Part shown: piece by piece, positions 25,337 to 34,461 of the stretch | Numbering within the stretch: position 1 is the stretch's first letter | Layout: every line of letters starts with the position of its first letter | Source of the DNA: a virus | DNA length: 50,516 nucleotides | Direction: 5' to 3' (one strand) | IMG/VR virus record: IMGVR_UViG_3300047409_000361 | Coordinates: 1-50,516 of that record | Program-made: the position numbers and the translations under genes | The notes under the pieces: generated by a model | What the model was told of the DNA's origin: nothing | The model's input: the letters and a program-made list of their open reading frames with translations, nothing else | Database searches by the model: none

Positions 25337-26601
25337 GTGCGCCTCCCGTGACCGTGGATGCTGAACCCGGTCCGCTCACCGCTCTTCACCATGTCCCAGA
25401 CGCTCGGGTCCTGGACCTTGAACCCGACCCACCAGCCAGAGGGCACCGAGTCCGGGAGACCCATCGCCTCCCGCTTCTCCGGGGTCACGATGAAGGACTC
25501 GATCATCTCGGACTTCTGGATCGGCTCCCAGTTGTTCCGCAGGTGCATGTCCCCGCCCTTGCGGGACTTCATCACGTACTCGTAGCCCGCCTTCTCCATC
25601 TCGTCGATGGAGATCTGGTCACCCTGCAGGTCCACGATCGGCTCGCCGTTGACCTCCACCACCGACGCCCAGCCGAAGATCTGCTGCTTGTCCGCGTCGG
25701 CCTTGGAGATCTCCGCATCCCAGATCACGTCGATCTCGTCGTCGTCACGCTTCGCGACCTTCTTCGGGGCAGGCTTCGGACCCTTCTTCTTCGGGTGGGT
25801 CACCGGCTTCCCCGCGCCATACGCAGCTCCGAGCGCAGCCCCGCCACCGATCATGGCGAGGTGGGCCTTGGAGCCCTTGTGGTTCCAGGTGACGACGGTG
25901 GCCGGGAGAGAGGAGATGCCAGCCCCGGCGGCGGCGTTGTACCCGATGCTCTCCGCCCGGCTCCTGGTCTTGACCTTCTTCTCCACCTCGTTGGAGGTGC
26001 TGATCGGGTTCGGGAGCTTCTTCAGCGCGCCCTTGCTCTTCCGGGTGTACTCGACCGCCTTCTTCCGGTTCGAGCTCTTCAGCATCGCCCGGGTCATGGA
26101 GCGCTTGCTCGGCACGTCCGAGGAGTTGTTGATGATGTCGCCCAGGTCCTTCTGGACCAGAGTGCCCTTCTTCTTCGCGTCCCCGTGCAGGATCTTGGTG
26201 GCCATCACCTCACCACCCAGGCCCGCCACCTCCAGCGGCAGCAGCGCGGTCGCCAGCTTCTCCTTGCCCGCCGCGTGCTTGAGCGCAGCGATCCGGCCCA
26301 TGGTCGGCTTGGCGGAGGTCGCCGCGTGCTTGGCCGCTCGGGCTGCCCTACCGCCCTTGGCCCCGAACCGAGCCACCTGGTAGGACCGGGCGATGTTGTG
26401 CCCGCCCAACGCCAGACCTGCCGCACCCGCCGTGGCACCCACCGCGCTCAGGCCGGCGGTCATCGCGCGCTTCTTCCGGTCCGAGATCTTGGGCTTGGCG
26501 TGGGTGGCCAGATCGGACTGGGTGGGCTCCATCTTGGAGATCAGCTCGGAGCCGGGTCCGTAGAGGAGCTCGACCACCTCTGCGAAGATCTCATCGCTCA
26601 T
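25333..26601 (-). CDS. Capsid maturation protease (XkdF-like) fused to glycine-zipper region
   Basis: The start at 26601 follows a GGAG Shine-Dalgarno and gives 422 aa. Residues about 305-420 (FGWASVVEVNGEPIVDLQGD, DMHLRNNWEPIQKSEMIES, GWWVGFKVQD, ERTGFSIHGHGRR) match the XkdF-like putative serine protease domain (Peptidase S78_2), the usual prohead protease of such phages. The N-terminal 300 residues are unusual: two glycine-zipper segments (AGLSAVGATAGAAGLALGG; AMIGGGAALGAAYGAG) in a Lys-rich background. Potential self-cleavage contexts ELISKM, KVAKRD and AEISKA lie around and before the protease domain. Neighbours are MuF and glycine-zipper proteins. Confidence 0.82.
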   Translation of the reverse strand: MSDEIFAEVVELLYGPGSELISKMEPTQSDLATHAKPKISDRKKRAMTAGLSAVGATAGAAGLALGGHNIARSYQVARFGAKGGRAARAAKHAATSAKPTMGRIAALKHAAGKEKLATALLPLEVAGLGGEVMATKILHGDAKKKGTLVQKDLGDIINNSSDVPSKRSMTRAMLKSSNRKKAVEYTRKSKGALKKLPNPISTSNEVEKKVKTRSRAESIGYNAAAGAGISSLPATVVTWNHKGSKAHLAMIGGGAALGAAYGAGKPVTHPKKKGPKPAPKKVAKRDDDEIDVIWDAEISKADADKQQIFGWASVVEVNGEPIVDLQGDQISIDEMEKAGYEYVMKSRKGGDMHLRNNWEPIQKSEMIESFIVTPEKREAMGLPDSVPSGWWVGFKVQDPSVWDMVKSGERTGFSIHGHGRRT

Positions 26602-26623
26602 GTCTCCATGATCCTTCCGGTGA

Positions 26624-28573
26624 CTAGTCGCGCTTGGGCAGCGGCGTGGCTCGCATCGGCTTGGCCTCCAGATGCAGGGCGTTGAACTCCTGTCCCGTCG
26701 CCCAGCCCCTCTCCCTGGCCCGGTAGTTGCCCTCGAACTCGGGGACCGGCTTGAAGTACCTGTCGTCCAGCTCGGAGTCTGCCCGCTTCGGAGTGTGGCC
26801 CAGGCTCCGGTCGATCGACACGATCGGGACCGCGAAGTCCTCGTCTCGCAGAGATAGCTGGCTCCTGAGCACCGGCAGCGAGAACCCGGCCACGATCGGA
26901 TTGCCCCTCTCGTCGTAGGCCTGCTCACCAGAGGCGTCGAGCTCCCGCACCCGCAGCGGCATGGTGATGTCCATCCCCGGAGGGTCCAAGGTGGTGGCAG
27001 CGTCGATCTGAGCCCGTCGCGCCGCGTACTCCGCGACCTCGTTGACCTGCTTCGGATGCAGCGCGTACTGGTGCCCTCGGTAGTCGGTGAAGGTCGCACC
27101 GGCCTCGACGATCTGAGCGACCCTGGCATCGACCCGAGCCCGGATCTCCTCCGAGGCAGCCGCCTCAGCCTGCTGTCTGGTGGCGTAGGTGATGTCCGAT
27201 CGGTTCAGCTGGATCTTCCGACCGTCCGCGTCGTACATCTCGTAGCTGGGCACCGCCCAGCGCATCAGCCCGAGCTTGGTCTTGACCTGGACCGGAGTGA
27301 TCGGCTTCAGCGCGGGCTTCGCCGGAGCACGGGTTCTGGCCGGAGCCTTGGTCTTCACCTCGGTGGTCACCTCGGTCTTCGGCTCGACCACCGGCGTCCA
27401 GACCTCGGTCTCCACCGGAGCCTCGGTTCCGACCACGGCGTACGTGGCCGGCAGCGAAGGGGTTGCCCGAGCTCGAGCCGGAGGCAGCCACGAGTACTGG
27501 GCGATCTCGGCGAACTTCAGGTCCTGCTGTGGGTCGGTGTCCGGCATCGTCATGCCCTGGGTGAGCCGGTCGAACTCCTCATCCACATCCAGGACTCCCA
27601 CCCTGGTCCTGGTCTTGGTCCCGAACCTCCCGTCGTACCCGCGCGGGTGCTCCTGGTTGAACTCGTACAGGTCGGCCCCACCCAGCGCCTTCGCCAGGGT
27701 GAACCTGTTCTCGATCAGTCGGACCACGCACCGGCAGTTGGGGTGCAGTCCGGGTGACCAGAAGTCACCGTGCGCGGTCTTGAACTGCTCGTTGACCAGC
27801 ACCTTCCGACCGTGCAGCGGGCCGCACACCGGGCACACCCGCTCGTCGCGCGCGGTGATCCAGAGCTTCTGTGCACGCTCGTTCAGCTGGCCCTTGTCCT
27901 GGAGCCACATCCAGGCGAACTGCTTCGCCTGCTCGTCGATGTTGTGCTCCTCCTGCCGGCTCAGCTTCCTGGTCCGCTGGGTGAAGGCCCGGTCGACGTA
28001 GGCGCGAGCACGCTCCTTCAGAGCCCGGGGCACGATGTCCATGATCGGCGTGTTGAACTGCTTGTTCGCCACGAACCCACGCATCTGCCGTGGGGTCAGC
28101 CCGTAGGCATCCAGCACCCGGTCCGCCGCCACCCGGGCCGGGATCTGCCGGTTCACCATCGAGTTGAAGCCCTCGGACAGCGCCTGCCGTGAGGTCTCGT
28201 GGAAGTACATCCCGACCTTCTCGGCGTGCTTGTCGGCCAGGTCGTAGATCACCGACATCGGCACATCACCCGCGTCAGCGGCCTGGTAGGCGTGCAGGTA
28301 GGCATCCGCGATGATCGGAGCCGACACCTTGCGGAACCGCCAGAACCCGGCCTGCCAGGCCAGGTCGGCGATCCGCATCAGCTGGTAGTGGGTGGGCTGA
28401 CCGATGCCCCTGATCTCGCCCTTCATCTGGTCCACCATCGCCGCCCTGGTCATCGCCAGGGCAGCCTCGATGGCATCCGCGGGGGTGCCCAGGAACTCGC
28501 CCGCCTTCGGCAGGTCACCTGGCCGCAGGTCGGTCGGGTTGACCCGTAGCTCGACATACGGGGCAGTGGTCAT
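26624..28573 (-). CDS. MuF-like minor head protein
   Basis: This 649-aa protein has near residues 240-285 the classic signature of the SPP1 gp7/Mu gpF family: WITARDERVCPVCGPLHGRK, then FWSPGLHPNCRC, a probable zinc site. The N-terminal 230 residues are helical. After the MuF domain comes LYEFNQEHPRGYDGRFGTK and a long Val/Thr/Lys/Ala/Pro-rich tail (TEVTTEVKTKAPARTRAPAK). MuF proteins sit inside the head near the portal and some are ejected with DNA. It follows the 1320-aa protein by an ATGA overlap. Confidence 0.85.
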   Translation of the reverse strand: MTTAPYVELRVNPTDLRPGDLPKAGEFLGTPADAIEAALAMTRAAMVDQMKGEIRGIGQPTHYQLMRIADLAWQAGFWRFRKVSAPIIADAYLHAYQAADAGDVPMSVIYDLADKHAEKVGMYFHETSRQALSEGFNSMVNRQIPARVAADRVLDAYGLTPRQMRGFVANKQFNTPIMDIVPRALKERARAYVDRAFTQRTRKLSRQEEHNIDEQAKQFAWMWLQDKGQLNERAQKLWITARDERVCPVCGPLHGRKVLVNEQFKTAHGDFWSPGLHPNCRCVVRLIENRFTLAKALGGADLYEFNQEHPRGYDGRFGTKTRTRVGVLDVDEEFDRLTQGMTMPDTDPQQDLKFAEIAQYSWLPPARARATPSLPATYAVVGTEAPVETEVWTPVVEPKTEVTTEVKTKAPARTRAPAKPALKPITPVQVKTKLGLMRWAVPSYEMYDADGRKIQLNRSDITYATRQQAEAAASEEIRARVDARVAQIVEAGATFTDYRGHQYALHPKQVNEVAEYAARRAQIDAATTLDPPGMDITMPLRVRELDASGEQAYDERGNPIVAGFSLPVLRSQLSLRDEDFAVPIVSIDRSLGHTPKRADSELDDRYFKPVPEFEGNYRARERGWATGQEFNALHLEAKPMRATPLPKRD

Positions 28574-31500
28574 GGGCTGCTATTCAACTGCGGACCCGCG
28601 AGTGGGGTAGGCGACAGATCCCGCAGGTCGTAGATCCGCAGCACCCCTCTGCGGAGGTCCTCGTTGGGGGTCTTCGAGGTGATCAGATCGAAGATCTCCT
28701 GCCGGGTGGTCTCGGCTGGCATCGTGTGCAGCAGGTGCGCGATCCTGTCCGCCTGCGACGACTCCTCCTGCATCCTGCGTGCCGCATTCGGGGTCAGCGT
28801 GCCGCTCCCGTTCCGCTTCGCCTCCTCGTGCCGTGCGAGCCGGAGCTTCTGATACGTGTTCGCCTTGGCCCCTGCCTCCATCGCCTGGGACTTCTCCTTG
28901 CCCAGCTTCTCGTGCAGTGGCGTGGTGTCCACCGGCTTGATCCGGCCCCTGACCTGCGCGTTGGTGGCACGAGCCGGTCCGCCCGGTCCTCCGGGCGGGT
29001 TGACGACGGGCACGCTGGTCGGACCGGTGGGCGGCGTGGTGGGACCGGTGGGCCCGGGCGCAGGCGTGGGCGGAGCCGCCGGCGGTGTGGTGGGACCGGT
29101 GCCCGGCGTTGGGGTGGTGGGCCCGCCTCGACCCGGCTGAGCCGGTGGAGGCACGTTGGCGAGCTTCTCCATCGACCGCAAGTACCGGGACTGGTGGATC
29201 TTGTCCAGGTGCTTGGCCATCGACTCGTCGCTCTCGAAGATCGACTCGAGCTGGCGGGGCGAGGGCGCGTCCGGGCTGAAGTCGCGGTTGGTGGTCAGCA
29301 GCTCGTCGGTGCTCTGCCCCTGAGTCTTCAGCCGGCGCAGTGAGTCCAACCGTCCGATCTCCGTGCGCATCTCGTCGTCGGTGAGCTCGGAGAGCTGCTT
29401 GCGTGAGGTGAGCAGGTTGGTGGAGCGGTCCAGCTTCCGCAGCGCTGCGCTGATCTCCGCCGGACGCGCCTTCGCGTGGTAGGCGCGCTCATCCTCGCCC
29501 TCACCTTCACCCGTGAAGGAGTACGGAACCGCTGGGAAGTTCGTGGCCTTGTCCCGGTGGTAGGGGTTCGAGGTCGCCTGACCCGCCGCGTTCTTGTACC
29601 GCTCGTACTTGTCCGCGAATCCGCCGATGCCACCCGCGCCATTCTGGGACCAGACCCCCGCGTTGTCCTCCAGGAACCTGTTGAACTTGTCGATGTTGGC
29701 AGAGTCCTCCTTCATCCAGACCCGGAACCGGTCGTCGTCCATGCTCATGAAGCCAGGCTGCTGACCACCCACGTAGTTGCGATCGGGGACTCCCAGCCTG
29801 ATGTCCGCGCGCAGCCGAACAGCGTGCTCGACGGCCTCCCTGATCGAGCCCTCTCGCGCCAGTGTGTCGTTGCGCTGCTGTCGACGGCGGGCCTCCTCGT
29901 CGGGCGTACCCGCTCCGCCAGCTCCCTCGGTGCCCTCGGGTGTGGTCTCCGGAGCAGCCGCCGTGCCCTCCCCGGTCTTCGTCTTCTGCTTCTTCCCGCG
30001 CTGGTAGTCGACCTGGGAGGCGGACAGGAACTTCTGTCCCTTGTTCTCCTTGGTCCCGTAGTAGCCGGCGTTGGCCGCGGTCGGACGGTTCCGGCCCGGC
30101 TCCACGTAGCCGTCGTCCAGGGTGAACTCGAGCAGCTCCTCGTCCCTCTGGGGCTTGGTCTCGACCTTCTTGATGTAGTACGGGAACTGCTCCTGGAGTG
30201 ACTTCAGGGCAGCCTCGTAGCCGATCCCGTTCAGCCGGAACCGAACCTCCTTCATGTTGTAGAGCTCGTTGAAGACCTGGGTCCGGTAGTCCTTGGCGTC
30301 CTGGGTGGAGACCTCTCCGCGCGCCGCCCGCTCCTCGAAGGCCTGGGCCATGTGCTCGGCCCGCTCCTCGTCCCGGCCCTCGATCTTCGGGTGCTCCTTG
30401 AACTCCTTCAGACGAGCCTCGATCTCGTCCTGCTGGACCTCCTTGCGCGCGTTCCGGAAGTACTCGTCGCTCAGCACCTCCTGCTTGATCTCTTCCTTCC
30501 AGGCCTTCGGGACCTGCTGCCGGTCCACCTGCCCGGACTGCACCGCGTCCAGCAGCGCCTCGTACCGGGCGGTCATCCGCTTGGCCTTGTCGTTGTGCCG
30601 GCGTCCACCCCGGAAGTCCGGCTCGAACTCCATCGAGAACGTGCCCGAGCGCGAGACCACGGTGACCCGTCGCGCGCCCGTGATCAGCCCGGTGTAGACA
30701 TCCTCGGAGGTCAGCCCGCCCACCGAGCGGTTCCGGATGTACTCCCCGCCCTTCAGCGCACCGAGGTGCTTGAGGTTGAACGGCAGGTAGTGGTCATCGC
30801 CGTAGCCGACCGCCTGGACAGCCAGCTGACCCTCGGAGTTGATGATCACGCCCTCGGACGGTGGCGTGTTCCCAGCCGAGACGTGCAGCTTGTAGAGGTG
30901 CTTGTCCGGGAGCCGGCGGTGCAGGTAGTCGGCCACGATCGCGGTGCCCGCCCCACGCTCTGCCCAGGACGGCTCGCGCATCATCATCTGAGCCTCGCCG
31001 GCACGGTCCTGGCTCATCTGGTGGATCGACGGCGTGTACCCCTGCTCACGCACCTCGCGCGCGCCCGTGGGACGACGAGAGCCCATCGAGGTGAAGTCCC
31101 CACGGTTCTGCTCGCGCAGGGTTCCGAACCCGGGCTTCCCGTCCCTGGCCATCAGCCGCTTGTCTGCCTCGGGCTCGGTGATGCCGTACTTCTTGGCGTC
31201 CTGGATCTCCCGACCGTAGACAGAGATCAGCGCCTCGTCCGGTGCCTTCTCGGTGCCCCGGTACCGGTAGGCGGTCTTCCGGGCACTGGGCCCGATCACC
31301 TTCTCCGCCTCGGGACCGTACTGGCCCACCACCTGCGCGAACTTCCCGGCCAGCTGGGCCTTGCTCCCCGGAGGAGCTGCCTGGTTCAGGAAGGTGCCAC
31401 CGGCGTTCAGCCGACCGAACAGCCGACCGGTCCCCTCGGGAGTGGTACCGGCATCCGACCACTTGGTCGCGAGTGTGGTGGCCCAGGCGTCGCCGTGCTG

Positions 31501-32532
31501 AGTCTGGGGCTTGAAGATGTTGTTGGTCCGCTCGATCGCCTCCGGTGACATCCCGCCCAGCAGCCCGTACGCCGCACCACCGGCAGTCAGTGTCTTCGGC
31601 TTGGCCTCCATCGCCACCAGCGAGAAGTTGGGGTCGTCCAGGAACGTCGTGGGCGGCTTCAGGTCACCACTCGGAGCGAGGTGGGTGAAGTTGTTACCGG
31701 CCCGGTCCCGCAGGTGGTAGATCACATCGACATCGCCGGTCTGACCGCTGATGCCCTTCACCCCGCCCAGGAACGAGGCCACCTGCCGGTACTCGTCCTG
31801 GTATCGGGCCCGCTGCTCCCGGTTCAGGTGTGCCGGAGCCGTGGTCCCGATGATCGTCTCCTCCTGCTTCCCGGACAGCGGGTGGGTCATGGTGTGCTTC
31901 ACCTTGACCATGAACCGTCCGGTGGCGGGGTCACGGCGGAAGTCCGCGGGATCCCAGTCGTAGCCGTAGAACTGCGGAGTGTGCGACGGGTCCGTCTCCT
32001 TGGAGATCTCCTCCAGGACCGCGTGCGCCTTGGCGAAGGTCTCCAGCTGATCCACCGGTGAGTTCAGGGCAGCCCGGACCAGGGCCCTCTCCAGCTGCTC
32101 GGCACGCTTGGCGAAGACCTGGTTCAGCGACTTCTGGATGGTCTCCAGGTTGTTGTTGATGTCGTCCTCGAACAGGTCCGAGACCACGATCGTGGTGAAC
32201 ATCTCCGCGGTCGGCATGTCCATCTTCATCACCAGGTTGAACGCCGCCTCAGCAGCCCGGTGGTTGAAGTAGGGGTCGGTCGAGGTCGGGGTGTAGTAGG
32301 CCTTCTTCACCTTGCCCTTGCTCTTGTCCTTGTCCTTCTTCCGGCGGAACCGAGCCGCCGGGACCTGGTTGGCGAGCGCACCACCCACGGTGGCGGTACC
32401 CAGGCCGATGGCCCAGTCCCGCTTGGACTTGGAGACCTTCTTCTTGCCCCGGATCTCCGAGTCCCACTTCGCCGCGATGCCCGGGTGCTGGGCGTGCATG
32501 AACCGGCGCTGCTTGTCCGACTTGTAGGGCAC
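28570..32532 (-). CDS. Very large head-module protein of unknown function, 1320 aa
   Basis: This protein lies between portal and MuF, an unusual place for so long a gene. It begins MPYKSDKQRRFMHAQHPG, a start I recognise from small phage proteins, followed by KSKRDWAIGLGTATVGGALA and a Lys-rich stretch. Regions with apparent folded character run through about residues 240-720, with Tyr/Phe-rich segments such as ISVYGREIQDAKKYG and VQAVGYGDDHYLPFNLKHLG. A long helical charged region (about 700-780) and a Pro/Thr/Gly-rich linker (about 1125-1180) precede a helical C-terminus. No catalytic motif stands out. An internal or portal-proximal virion protein, possibly ejected, is the most economical reading. 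Confidence 0.7.
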   Translation of the reverse strand: MPYKSDKQRRFMHAQHPGIAAKWDSEIRGKKKVSKSKRDWAIGLGTATVGGALANQVPAARFRRKKDKDKSKGKVKKAYYTPTSTDPYFNHRAAEAAFNLVMKMDMPTAEMFTTIVVSDLFEDDINNNLETIQKSLNQVFAKRAEQLERALVRAALNSPVDQLETFAKAHAVLEEISKETDPSHTPQFYGYDWDPADFRRDPATGRFMVKVKHTMTHPLSGKQEETIIGTTAPAHLNREQRARYQDEYRQVASFLGGVKGISGQTGDVDVIYHLRDRAGNNFTHLAPSGDLKPPTTFLDDPNFSLVAMEAKPKTLTAGGAAYGLLGGMSPEAIERTNNIFKPQTQHGDAWATTLATKWSDAGTTPEGTGRLFGRLNAGGTFLNQAAPPGSKAQLAGKFAQVVGQYGPEAEKVIGPSARKTAYRYRGTEKAPDEALISVYGREIQDAKKYGITEPEADKRLMARDGKPGFGTLREQNRGDFTSMGSRRPTGAREVREQGYTPSIHQMSQDRAGEAQMMMREPSWAERGAGTAIVADYLHRRLPDKHLYKLHVSAGNTPPSEGVIINSEGQLAVQAVGYGDDHYLPFNLKHLGALKGGEYIRNRSVGGLTSEDVYTGLITGARRVTVVSRSGTFSMEFEPDFRGGRRHNDKAKRMTARYEALLDAVQSGQVDRQQVPKAWKEEIKQEVLSDEYFRNARKEVQQDEIEARLKEFKEHPKIEGRDEERAEHMAQAFEERAARGEVSTQDAKDYRTQVFNELYNMKEVRFRLNGIGYEAALKSLQEQFPYYIKKVETKPQRDEELLEFTLDDGYVEPGRNRPTAANAGYYGTKENKGQKFLSASQVDYQRGKKQKTKTGEGTAAAPETTPEGTEGAGGAGTPDEEARRRQQRNDTLAREGSIREAVEHAVRLRADIRLGVPDRNYVGGQQPGFMSMDDDRFRVWMKEDSANIDKFNRFLEDNAGVWSQNGAGGIGGFADKYERYKNAAGQATSNPYHRDKATNFPAVPYSFTGEGEGEDERAYHAKARPAEISAALRKLDRSTNLLTSRKQLSELTDDEMRTEIGRLDSLRRLKTQGQSTDELLTTNRDFSPDAPSPRQLESIFESDESMAKHLDKIHQSRYLRSMEKLANVPPPAQPGRGGPTTPTPGTGPTTPPAAPPTPAPGPTGPTTPPTGPTSVPVVNPPGGPGGPARATNAQVRGRIKPVDTTPLHEKLGKEKSQAMEAGAKANTYQKLRLARHEEAKRNGSGTLTPNAARRMQEESSQADRIAHLLHTMPAETTRQEIFDLITSKTPNEDLRRGVLRIYDLRDLSPTPLAGPQLNSSP

Positions 32533-32533
32533 G

Positions 32534-34435
32534 TCAGCGTCCCTTCTTCTTCGGCGGGAGCTTCTTGGCGGTCTTCTTCGCAGCCGCCTTCTTCGGCGGG
32601 GCTGCTGTCTTCTTGGCCGCGACCTTCTGCTGCTGGAGCTTCAGTTTGGCATTGGTCGCCGCCGAGCGGTCCTTGTGCTTGAGCGCCTCCAGGGAGCGCT
32701 TGTGCTCCCGGCTGCTCATCGTGTCCTGGAGCCGCATCCGCTCCTTCTCCCGCGAGTGGGTCTTGTCCGCGGTCTTGTCCTCGAGCTGCATCTTCTCCTT
32801 GTCCCGGAAGTGCTGCTTCTCGGCGTTCGGGTCCTCGGGCGGGGGCTGCTGCTGGATCTGGGCCTGCTGCATCGCCTGCTCGTTCTGCAGGTCCATCTGC
32901 CCGGCCTGCTGCTGGAGCTCGGACTCCTGGGTCGCCGGGTGCGGGGACTCGGAGTGCAGCTGGGCCTGCTCCGGGGTCATCCCCTGAGCCGTCATCTCGG
33001 CCTTCTGCTTCATCCCGAGCAGGTCCATCTGGCCGGTGGCGTACTCGGTCATCTGCTGCTGCTGCAGCATGATCCGCTTGTAGTCCACGTCCTCGTCGGT
33101 CATCTCCGGGAGGCGGGCGATCTCGCGGATGTACTTCTCCAGCTCCGGGTCCGGGAACCACTGCATGCCGGCACCGGCGGTCGAGGAGATGAAGGCGGCG
33201 AGCTGGTCGAGTGCCGGCGGGTCCACGTTGGTGGGCTCGAAGCGCGGCAGCTCGTCCAGCTTCCACCCGTTGACCGCGAACAGGCGGGGGACTGCATAGC
33301 GGTTCAACGTGTCTGCGATCGCCTTCGTGATCGCGTTCAGGGCAGCCCGGAAGATGCCGGTCTTGTCGGTGTGCAGGGAGTAGGAGCCGGTGTCCTGGTG
33401 CCCGACCAGGATGAAGTCGGCCAGCACGCTCATCAGGATCCGCTGCTCGTAGCGGGTGATGATCGCGTTGGTGTCGAACTGACGGGTGCCACCGGAGCTC
33501 ATCAGCTCGAAGTCGAAGAGCGGCTGCTTGGTGTCCGGGTCGTACTGGGTGGGGAGGACCAAGCCCTCGTTCTCGTCACGCCGTACGCCGCGCACCATCT
33601 TCTTGAAGGCCTCCACGGTCTTCGCCTGGGGCGTGCCCTTGGCCGCGGTCAGGTAGTCGGCAGGCACCTTGCCCACCGGCATCCCGGCCAGGTCCCGCTC
33701 GACACCGATCGCCTCGAACTCCTCCAGCCGCTTCTTGAAGTACCAGGAGCGGTAGGAGGTGCGGAGCAGGGACATCCCCTCCGGGTTGCCCTTGGCGATG
33801 GAGGTGCGGAACAGGACGCTCTTCTCGATCGGGATCACCGTGGTCTGGTACCGCGGCGGTGCCATCTGCACCATCGACCTGATCCCGCCGGTCTCGTCGA
33901 AGGACCAGCGCAGCAGCGTCTCCTGCGCGCGGATCGGCATCTTCCGCCAGCCGATCAGACCGTCGTTGTGCTTGGACCGCCTCTTCGGGTCCTTCTGCCA
34001 GGGGCCGAGCCGGCGCTTGTAGACGATCTCGTGCCAGGACCATCCGTAGATGATCATGGACAGGACCTCGCCGATGAAGTCGTCCCAGCTGTGGGACATG
34101 TCCTCCATGCAGCTCTCCAGGAACTCCTGGGCCTCGTTCCCCTGGTCGGACTGTTCGGGCGGGAGCACCTTCCACTCCACCTCGCGCAGCAGCTTGTCGA
34201 TGCTGAACAGCAGGGCCCCGACCATCGAGTCGTTGGCCGACATCTCCCGGTAGACCCGGACCGCCTTGCGGCCCCGGAGCGCCGGCAGGAACTCCTCGTC
34301 GACGTAGCCCGACATCCGCTTGACGCCGGTGACACCCAGCTCCTCCATGGGCCCGACGCGCTTGGGAACCTCGTCCCCGGCGTTGTCCTCGTCCCAGGTC
34401 GAGATGTCGCCCTGGGGAAGCCGCACGTCTGCCAT
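32534..34435 (-). CDS. Portal protein with Gln-rich coiled coil and lysine-rich tail
   Basis: This 633-aa protein is next to TerL. The core (MSANDSMVGALLFSIDKLLR, YGWSWHEIVYKRR, TSIAKGNPEGMSLLRTSYRS, ILVGHQDTGSYSLHTD) matches the Mu gp29/DUF935-type portal family. From about residue 445 it changes into Gln-rich helices (QQQQMTEYATGQMD, QQAGQMDLQNEQAMQQAQIQ) and charged coiled coil (EKERMRLQDTMSSREHKRS), ending in a Lys/Ala/Pro block (KKAAAKKTAKKLPPKKKGR) that resembles histone H1-type tails. This extension could face DNA inside the head. Twelve-subunit ring assumed from family. Confidence 0.88.
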   Translation of the reverse strand: MADVRLPQGDISTWDEDNAGDEVPKRVGPMEELGVTGVKRMSGYVDEEFLPALRGRKAVRVYREMSANDSMVGALLFSIDKLLREVEWKVLPPEQSDQGNEAQEFLESCMEDMSHSWDDFIGEVLSMIIYGWSWHEIVYKRRLGPWQKDPKRRSKHNDGLIGWRKMPIRAQETLLRWSFDETGGIRSMVQMAPPRYQTTVIPIEKSVLFRTSIAKGNPEGMSLLRTSYRSWYFKKRLEEFEAIGVERDLAGMPVGKVPADYLTAAKGTPQAKTVEAFKKMVRGVRRDENEGLVLPTQYDPDTKQPLFDFELMSSGGTRQFDTNAIITRYEQRILMSVLADFILVGHQDTGSYSLHTDKTGIFRAALNAITKAIADTLNRYAVPRLFAVNGWKLDELPRFEPTNVDPPALDQLAAFISSTAGAGMQWFPDPELEKYIREIARLPEMTDEDVDYKRIMLQQQQMTEYATGQMDLLGMKQKAEMTAQGMTPEQAQLHSESPHPATQESELQQQAGQMDLQNEQAMQQAQIQQQPPPEDPNAEKQHFRDKEKMQLEDKTADKTHSREKERMRLQDTMSSREHKRSLEALKHKDRSAATNAKLKLQQQKVAAKKTAAPPKKAAAKKTAKKLPPKKKGR

Positions 34436-34461
34436 ACCCTCAGTCTCCCCGCTCTGTCAGG

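Noticed and set aside
26602-27129. A longer protease gene beginning at 27129.
   Set aside because: The extra part is an out-of-frame shadow of the MuF gene, Arg/Ser/Thr-rich; the ATG at 26601 has a ribosome site and sits just after the MuF stop.
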